From the NCBI RefSeq assembly GCF_012396365.1, contig NZ_JAAXPG010000028.1:33668-97667 (forward strand): a stretch of DNA of 64,000 nucleotides, read 5' to 3'. A model generated the notes under the pieces. That model had not been told where the DNA came from and did no database searches. It saw only the letters and a program-made list of their open reading frames with translations. This document shows, one piece after another, positions 58,873-64,000 of the stretch (within the stretch, counting starts at the first letter, position 1; every line of letters begins with the position of its first letter). The stretch comes from Nocardiopsis alborubida. GTDB lineage: Bacteria; Actinomycetota; Actinomycetes; Streptosporangiales; Streptosporangiaceae. Position numbers and translations under genes: made by a program.

Positions 58873-59262
58873 GTGGACTATGCCCGTACGATCACCCTGG
58901 ACGTGCCCTATCAGGAAGCCGTGCCAAGGGTGAAGGAGGCCTTCAAGGCCCAGGGGTTCGGCACGTTGACCGAGATCGACGTGCAGGCGACGTTGAAGGA
59001 GAAGCTGGACCTGGAGATGGAGCCCTACACGATCCTGGGCGCCTGCAACCCCGATCTCGCGCACCGGGCCCTGGAGGTCGATCGGGAGATCGGGCTGCTG
59101 CTGCCCTGCAACGTGGTAGTGCGCGCTCAGGAGCGCGGCACTCTCGTCCAAGCGTTGGACCCGCAGGTGATGGTACGTGTGCCCGAACGCGATGAACTGC
59201 GACCCATCGCCGAGGAGGCCGATGTCCGCATCCAGGCCGCTCTGGACTCGTTGAAGCCCTGA
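58873..59262 (+). CDS. DUF302 domain protein
   Basis: 129 residues, GTG start with AAGGAA 7 bases upstream. Family motifs: V-P-R-V-K-E-A-F-K-A-Q-G-F-G-T-L-T-E-I-D and L-G-A-C-N-P-D-L-A-H-R-A-L, then I-G-L-L-L-P-C-N-V-V-V. DUF302 proteins are common in sulfur and CstR loci; biochemical role unknown. The two Cys (about 58, 79) may bind sulfur or heme-related ligand (inference). Confidence 0.9.
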   Translation: MDYARTITLDVPYQEAVPRVKEAFKAQGFGTLTEIDVQATLKEKLDLEMEPYTILGACNPDLAHRALEVDREIGLLLPCNVVVRAQERGTLVQALDPQVMVRVPERDELRPIAEEADVRIQAALDSLKP

Positions 59263-59478
59263 CCGCCCTGACGTTCGAGGCCGTGGCGCGGACCCTGGGG
59301 CCCGGTCGTGTACTCCGGGAGCATGCGACCGTCGTGGGTCCGCGGCCCTGGTCTGGGCCCTGCCGCGATTGCCCCACCTTCTTCGTGCCCGGTGTGTGCC
59401 TGGGCCGCATCACATCGTCGGGCCGCCGCCTGCACCAGTGGACCCGGGCCGAAGGCCGGTTCCACGGCAGGGAACACA

Positions 59479-59494
59479 TACGGGAGGGGGTACG
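59479..59494. promoter_or_regulatory. CstR-like operator upstream of cstR
   Basis: ATACGGGAGGGGGTAC, the reverse-type version of the GTACCCC-site, 27 bases before the cstR start. Suggests autoregulation. Confidence 0.6.
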
Positions 59495-59520
59495 TTGGAA
59501 GCGGTGAAAGGCGGTGGAAC

Positions 59521-59790
59521 ATGGACGTGTCCCCGGAGTTGGTGGGCGATGCCCTCACCCGACTGCGCCGTGCCCAGGGTCAGCTGATCGGTGTGATCTC
59601 GATGATCGAGGAGGGCGAGGACTGCGCGGCGGTGCTCACCCAACTCGCGGCGGTCTCCCGTGCGCTGGACCGGGCGGGCTTCAAGATCGTGGCCAGCGGG
59701 ATGCGGCACTGCCAGGCCGCACGCGAGCGGGGAGAGGAACCACCGATGACCGAACAGGAGCTGGAGAAGCTCTTCCTGTCTTTGGCCTGA
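59521..59790 (+). CDS. cstR: Persulfide sensor CstR (CsoR/RcnR family)
   Basis: 89 residues. Helical CsoR fold: L-R-R-A-Q-G-Q-L-I-G-V-I-S-M-I-E-E-G-E-D-C (first Cys about 34) and G-M-R-H-C-Q-A-A-R-E (second Cys about 63). Two Cys without the His/Cys metal pattern (H-x3-C) of copper-sensing CsoR, hence the persulfide-sensing CstR type. It lies in the middle of the sulfur genes and should control them through the GTACCCC-type sites. Confidence 0.9.
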   Translation: MDVSPELVGDALTRLRRAQGQLIGVISMIEEGEDCAAVLTQLAAVSRALDRAGFKIVASGMRHCQAARERGEEPPMTEQELEKLFLSLA

Positions 59791-59838
59791 TCGGAACGCG
59801 CGGCAAGTCGGCTTGCCGCGCATACGTTTACCTGCCTT

Positions 59839-59856
59839 ATACCCCCCCGGGTGTAC
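59839..59856. promoter_or_regulatory. CstR-like operator upstream of the second MBL-rhodanese gene
   Basis: ATACCCCCCCGGGTGTAC, about 65 bases before the MBL gene start at 59922. Closest match of the set to the classic palindrome. Confidence 0.65.
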
Positions 59857-59921
59857 TACAGAAAGCATTGGCAAGTCACTCAAAGTATGGATACGCGTGG
59901 GAAGCAAGGAGAGTGATCACG

Positions 59922-61316
59922 ATGACTGCCGGAATCGACGTCCAGGTGATCGAGACGTCCTCACTGGGCGACCGCAGCTACCTGGCCACCGACGGCGAGG
60001 TGGCGCTGGTGGTCGACCCCCAGCGCGACATCGACCGCATCATGGCACTGGCAGGACGCCTGGGAGTGCGCATCACCCACGTGCTGGAGACCCACGTCCA
60101 CAACGACTACGTCTCCGGTGGGCTGGAACTGTCCCGGCTGACCGGCGCGACCTACGCGATGGCGGCCGCCGACGAGGTCCCTTTCCAGCGGATGCCGCTG
60201 GCCGACGGCGACCTGGTGGAGGTCTCCCCGCGTATGCGGGTGCGGGCCATCGCCACCCCCGGACACACCTTCCACCACCTCTCCTACGCGCTGGAAGGCC
60301 CCCAGGGAGCCGAAGGGGTGTTCACCGGCGGTTCGCTGCTGTTCGGCACCACCGGGCGCACCGACCTGCTGGGCCACGAGCACGCCGAAACGCTGGCCCG
60401 CCACCAGCACGCCTCCGCGCACAAACTCGCCGACCTGCTGCCCGAAGGGGCACAGGTATGGCCCACCCACGGTTTTGGCAGCTTCTGCTCGGCCACCCAG
60501 GCCGAAGGGGACGCCTCCACCGTGGGACGGGAGAAGGAGCTCAACCCGGCGCTGCGCCTGGCCGCCGAGGAGTTCGTCACCCAGACCCTGTCGGGTCTGG
60601 ACGCCTACCCCGCCTACTACGCCCACATGGGGGTGACCAACCTCGCCGGACCCGAACCGGTGGACCTGCGCGCCCCCACCACCGCGGACCCGCTACAGCT
60701 GCGCCGGCGCCTGGAGGCGGGCGAGTGGGTCGTGGACCTGCGCAACCGCAAGGCCTATGTGAGGGCGCACCTGGCCGGCACCGTCAGCCTGGCCCTGGAC
60801 GGGCCGATGGCCACCTGGCTGGGCTGGATGATCGACTGGGGAGCCCCTCTCACCCTGCTCGGTGAGACCACCGAACAGGTCGCGCAGGCCCAGCGCGAGC
60901 TGGTACGCATCGGCATCGACCGCGTCGCCGCCGCGGCCACCGGCACGCCCGAGGAGCTCGCCGCCGAACCCGACCAGGTCCACACCATGGCCACCGCCGA
61001 CTTCGCCGCACTGTCCGCAGCGCTGGAGGGGCAAGCCCCCGACGGCCTGCCCGCGCCCGAGGTCGTGCTGGATGTGCGGATGGGCAACGAGTGGAACACC
61101 TCCCATATCGTCGGCGCCGTGCACCTCCCGCTGCCCGAGCTGCCCCACCGCCTCGACGAGGTTCCCGAGGGAGCGGTGTGGGTCCACTGCGGCAGCGGCT
61201 ACCGCGCCACCGCCGCGGCCTCGCTGCTGGCCCGCGCCGGCCGCCACGTGGTGGTCATCGACGACGCCTTCGACACCGCGGCCGACAAGGGCGTCCCCCT
61301 CACCACTCCCGCATAA
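59922..61316 (+). CDS. MBL-fold sulfur-transfer protein with two rhodanese domains
   Basis: 464 residues from the ATG at 59922 (AAGGAGAG upstream). MBL site E-T-H-V-H-N-D-Y-V-S-G-G (about 55), A-T-P-G-H-T-F-H-H, T-H-G-F-G-S-F-C. The first rhodanese domain (V-V-D-L-R-N-R-K-A-Y) has no Cys loop; the second has V-W-V-H-C-G-S-G-Y-R-A-T (Cys). Paralogue of the 56735 gene. Together with the TSUP gene it handles sulfane sulfur and sulfite or thiosulfate. Confidence 0.92.
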   Translation: MTAGIDVQVIETSSLGDRSYLATDGEVALVVDPQRDIDRIMALAGRLGVRITHVLETHVHNDYVSGGLELSRLTGATYAMAAADEVPFQRMPLADGDLVEVSPRMRVRAIATPGHTFHHLSYALEGPQGAEGVFTGGSLLFGTTGRTDLLGHEHAETLARHQHASAHKLADLLPEGAQVWPTHGFGSFCSATQAEGDASTVGREKELNPALRLAAEEFVTQTLSGLDAYPAYYAHMGVTNLAGPEPVDLRAPTTADPLQLRRRLEAGEWVVDLRNRKAYVRAHLAGTVSLALDGPMATWLGWMIDWGAPLTLLGETTEQVAQAQRELVRIGIDRVAAAATGTPEELAAEPDQVHTMATADFAALSAALEGQAPDGLPAPEVVLDVRMGNEWNTSHIVGAVHLPLPELPHRLDEVPEGAVWVHCGSGYRATAAASLLARAGRHVVVIDDAFDTAADKGVPLTTPA

Positions 61317-61551
61317 CCGTCCGGCTTTTCCAAGGACACAGAACCGTTCGGGCGTTCACCGGCAACCGGTCCGCGTGAACGCCCGGCGGCGCCGCGCACC
61401 AGCAGCGACCACGCCCAGACACGCGCTCTGCCACCGGGACGCCGCCGCGCGCACCCGCCTCCCGACCCGTACGAACACCAACACGCACTGTCGGCGACGC
61501 GTTCCGCGTGCCTGAACCGTGACGCCCATCCGACGCGAAGGACTTCCCACC

Positions 61552-62337
61552 ATGACCATGGCGATACTGTTCGGCCTGATCATCGGGCTACTGCTCGGCC
61601 TGCTCGGAGCGGGCGGATCCATCCTCGCCGTGCCAGCGCTGGTCTTCGGTGTGGGGATGGGGTTGCACGAGGCCATCCCCGCCTCCCTCGTCGTGGTCGG
61701 CGCCTCCGCCCTGGCCGGCCTGATTCCACGACTGCGCCAGCAGGTGATTCGCTGGCCCGTCGCCCTGGTCTTCGGCGCCGCAGGGTTGCCCGCCGCCTTC
61801 GCCGGAACCGCGGTCGGCCGACTCTTGCCCGAGCGCTGGCTCATGCTCGGTTTCGCCGTGCTCATGGTCGTCGTCGCCGTGCGCATGCTCCGCAGCCAAA
61901 CCGAGCAGGGGGGTGCGTGTCGCACCCGAGCAGGCGGGATCAACTGGCGCAGTTGTCTGCCCAAGGCGCTCGCGGCCGGTGCGGCCGTGGGGTTCCTCAC
62001 CGGGCTGTTCGGTGTCGGCGGTGGATTCGTCATCGTTCCCGCCCTCGCCTTGCTGCTGGGGTTGACCACCACCGAGGCCGTCGCCACCTCCCTGGTCATC
62101 GTCGCCATCAACGCGGCCTCGGGCCTGGCCGCTCACGCCGGAGCCGCAGCCGACCTGGACTACACCGTCATCGCGGTCTTCGCCGCCGCGGCCATGGCCG
62201 CCTCCCTTGCCGCCGGCCGCATCGCGAACAAGATCCCAGCGAAGCCGCTGCGCAGGGGGTTCGCCGGAGTGGTGCTGACGGTGGCCGCCGCAGTGGCCGG
62301 GACGGCGCTGCTGGCTCCCCATCTGCTCACAGCCTGA
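61552..62337 (+). CDS. TSUP (TauE/SafE) family sulfur anion exporter
   Basis: 261 residues from the ATG at 61552. Seven to eight membrane segments; G-L-L-G-A-G-G-S-I-L-A-V-P-A-L (about 15-29) and G-L-F-G-V-G-G-G-F-V-I-V-P-A-L (about 150-165) are the two repeat signatures. The position after the MBL-rhodanese gene suggests export of sulfite or thiosulfate, but the family also carries other anions. Confidence 0.9.
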   Translation: MTMAILFGLIIGLLLGLLGAGGSILAVPALVFGVGMGLHEAIPASLVVVGASALAGLIPRLRQQVIRWPVALVFGAAGLPAAFAGTAVGRLLPERWLMLGFAVLMVVVAVRMLRSQTEQGGACRTRAGGINWRSCLPKALAAGAAVGFLTGLFGVGGGFVIVPALALLLGLTTTEAVATSLVIVAINAASGLAAHAGAAADLDYTVIAVFAAAAMAASLAAGRIANKIPAKPLRRGFAGVVLTVAAAVAGTALLAPHLLTA

Positions 62338-62366
62338 CCGGGGCGTCCCGCGCCTCCGGCGGCCTC

Positions 62367-63545
62367 TCAGGAGCGGTCTGCCGGGGCGTCCCGGGACGCG
62401 TGTCCGCGCAGGAGCCGGTTCGCTCCCGGTTCCACGGCCCAGCGCGTGCAGCGCCGGAACCAGGAAGACGACAACAGCGTTACCAGGGCCAACGCCATGA
62501 GGACGGTCGCGACCAGCCCTCCGGTGCCGTCGACGGCGTCGTACCAGGGCGAGGCCTTGAGCAGGATGAGCACGACCGAGTGCCACAGAAACACGTACAT
62601 CGTGTGGCGGCCCGCCGCGGTGAACCGTGTGCGACGCCTCGGGACCAGCGCCAGGAACGCCGCCGACATGAGCAGGGCCAGTCCCATGAAGCCCAGGCGG
62701 ACGCCGATGCCCAGGATCAGGGGGTCGATGTCGCGGTCGGTCAGGCTGTCGGTCCACAACAGCCACTCCCGGCTCAGCCGCTCGGAGATCGGGACGGCCA
62801 GGAGGGCGGTCGCGGCCAGGAACACCAGTGAGGCGACGCGCACCCACGTGCGTCCCAGGTACGCGAAGTGCTCCCGCCGCAGGAACAGGCCCAGGACGAA
62901 GAAGGGGAGGAAGCTGAGCACCCTGCCCAGGGAGAGCGTCGTCCCCAGCTGCGCCGTTGCGGCGAACACCGAGATCGCCGTGGCGACGAGCACAGGATGC
63001 CGGAGCCGCTTCCACACCGGTACGCTCAACCGCCACAGGAAGAACGCGACCAGGAACCACAGGGTCCAGGTCGGTCGCAGCGGTGAGAGCGACTCGGCCA
63101 GGCCGCCGCGCTCGATCGCGTAGATCCCCTGATGGATGGTCCAGAAGACCAGATAGGGCACGGCGGCGGTCAGGACCAGCTTCTCGACGCGCCCGGGCGA
63201 ACCGTCGAAGGACCGCGCCAGGTACCCGCTGATGAGGATGAACGCGGGCATGTGGAAGAAGTAGATCCAGTAGTACAGGGTCTGGGCGGTCCCCTGGTCG
63301 CGCAGCGGTTCGACGGCGTGCCCCACCACGACCAGTGCGATGAGCAGGAACTTGGCGTTGTCCAGGTGGGCGTCGCGCTCTCGGGGGCCGACGTCCCGCC
63401 GTGCGCCGCCGTCCGCCCTCGTCGGACCCGTGTGCTCCGCGAGGCCCACCGACGGGGCCGGGGCGCCCCGGAGGTCCGTGGCGCGGACCGGCGGTTCCGG
63501 GGAGGCGTCGGCGGCACCACCCGACACGCTTCTTCTATAAGGCAT
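62367..63545 (-). CDS. Acyltransferase family 3 membrane protein
   Basis: 392 residues. About ten membrane segments. R-D-A-H-L-D-N-A-K-F-L-L-I-A-L-V-V-V-G-H (about 57-76) carries the conserved N-terminal His of the family; F-H-M-P-A-F-I-L-I-S-G-Y follows. It probably O-acylates a surface or lipid carbohydrate; substrate unknown. No clear ribosome-binding site at the ATG 63545. Divergent from a DsbA-like gene. Confidence 0.85.
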   Translation of the reverse strand: MPYRRSVSGGAADASPEPPVRATDLRGAPAPSVGLAEHTGPTRADGGARRDVGPRERDAHLDNAKFLLIALVVVGHAVEPLRDQGTAQTLYYWIYFFHMPAFILISGYLARSFDGSPGRVEKLVLTAAVPYLVFWTIHQGIYAIERGGLAESLSPLRPTWTLWFLVAFFLWRLSVPVWKRLRHPVLVATAISVFAATAQLGTTLSLGRVLSFLPFFVLGLFLRREHFAYLGRTWVRVASLVFLAATALLAVPISERLSREWLLWTDSLTDRDIDPLILGIGVRLGFMGLALLMSAAFLALVPRRRTRFTAAGRHTMYVFLWHSVVLILLKASPWYDAVDGTGGLVATVLMALALVTLLSSSWFRRCTRWAVEPGANRLLRGHASRDAPADRS

Positions 63546-63665
63546 AGAATTTTTACTACCACAGATAGAAACCGACCCCTCTCCGTGGGCGACGGGAGTC
63601 CGCGTCCAGGGCTGGCGTCGGGGGTCGGGTGCGCCCGCGCGGGCCCATCCCGTGGCCGGATGCTA

Positions 63666-63705
63666 TTTCTATGCTTGATAGAATTTAAACTATCGACCAT
63701 AGAAA
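63666..63705. promoter_or_regulatory. Nested palindrome between divergent genes
   Basis: Outer arms TTTCTATG/CATAGAAA and inner arms GATAG/CTATC share one centre (63685). Half-sites CATAGAA and GATAGAAA recur at 63543-63571. The AT-rich 63546-63742 region is in sharp contrast to the surroundings. Likely an operator for a dimeric regulator not present in the window. Confidence 0.55.
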
Positions 63706-63742
63706 CCGCCGACGGAAACCACAGTGTGCGAGGTCCCCGACC

Positions 63743-64000
63743 ATGTCCGAGCGACAACCCCGACGGAACGCCGCCCCGGCCCTTCTGCTCGCAGGGGCGG
63801 CCTGTGCGCTGTTGCTGCTCGCGGCCCTCTTCGTGAACGCAGAGGAACCCGGCGCCGCGGGCTCCCCGGGCGGGACCGCCGCCGACACGGTCAGCGATGA
63901 GATGCGGGCCGCCGGAGAGGAGATCGCCCGCAGGGACCCGGCCGACCCGCACGCGATGGGACCCGTCGACGCCCCGGTGGTGATGGTCGCCTACTCCGAC
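63743..64000 (+). CDS. DsbA-like secreted thioredoxin-fold protein (3' end outside window)
   Basis: First 86 codons only. N-terminal membrane anchor or signal (A-L-L-L-A-G-A-A-C-A-L-L-L-L-A-A-L-F-V, about 12-30), Gly/Ala linker, then R-R-D-P-A-D-P-H-A-M-G-P-V-D-A-P-V-V-M, then V-A-Y-S-D at the right edge. This is the segment that precedes the F-x-C-P-F-C active site in actinobacterial DsbA-like proteins; the Cys residues lie beyond the window. Confidence 0.75.
   Translation, partial: MSERQPRRNAAPALLLAGAACALLLLAALFVNAEEPGAAGSPGGTAADTVSDEMRAAGEEIARRDPADPHAMGPVDAPVVMVAYSD

Noticed and set aside
1..64000. tRNA, rRNA or riboswitch genes, including a tRNA attachment site for the island
   Set aside because: I looked for tRNA arm patterns near 39200-39400 and 55400-56000 and for other structured RNAs and found none that I could support.

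Overview
The window is high-GC actinomycete DNA. Codon use is strongly GC-biased in the third position. It carries whiJ-type loci (XRE/DUF5753 regulators with DUF397 and an RsbW-like ATPase), PASTA-less membrane Ser/Thr kinases, IS21 and IS630 relics, and the actinobacterial form of the type I-E CRISPR repeat. A Nocardiopsidaceae-like genome (Nocardiopsis, Streptomonospora) is my best guess from gene content; it is not proven. I found no rRNA or tRNA genes.

Layout. (1) 2-10120: type I-E system A, cas3 (cut by the left edge)-cas8e-cas11-cas7-cas5-cas6e-cas1-cas2 on the plus strand, then a 57-bp leader and a 13-repeat array. (2) 10121-18020: IS21 remnants around a DoxX gene; a two-gene locus of a 45-residue peptide plus a PIMT-type methyltransferase (imiditide-like RiPP candidate); two whiJ-type regulatory loci; and an orphan array of 14 repeats with exactly the same leader as array 1. 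(3) 18050-31244: MerR and PadR regulators, an integrase relic, a degenerate mini-array beside a broken toxin-antitoxin pair, two tandem Ser/Thr kinases, a MarR/SDR pair flanked by inverted IS630 relics and a decayed P450 start, and secreted proteins. (4) 31819-39180: beta-propeller membrane and lipoproteins, an IS5-type relic, and a carboxymuconolactone decarboxylase divergent from its ECF41 sigma factor. (5) 39300-55620: a likely mobile island with low-GC cargo and phage-tail relics, a complete second type I-E system B on the minus strand, a 5-repeat array of a different repeat class, and directly after it a four-gene Tn7-like transposition operon (TnsA, TnsB, TnsC, TniQ). (6) 56038-62337: a persulfide/sulfide detoxification regulon (CstR, two MBL-rhodanese proteins, rhodanese, DUF302, TSUP exporter) with several CstR-like palindromes. 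(7) 62367-64000: an acyltransferase and the start of a DsbA-like protein, divergent across a nested palindrome.

The most interesting unit is island 5. Array 3 lies between divergent cas3 and tnsA, and the only target-selection protein in the transposition operon is a short 334-residue TniQ. This is the gene set of a CRISPR-associated transposon, but built on subtype I-E with Cas1, Cas2 and an apparently intact Cas3. Either this is a Tn7-like element that uses an interference-competent I-E Cascade for targeting, or a Tn7-like element that sits next to a normal I-E system. Sequence alone does not decide. Cascade B would be expected to bind crRNAs from array 3, and system A would use arrays 1 and 2, since the two repeat classes differ at both outer ends while sharing the central stem.
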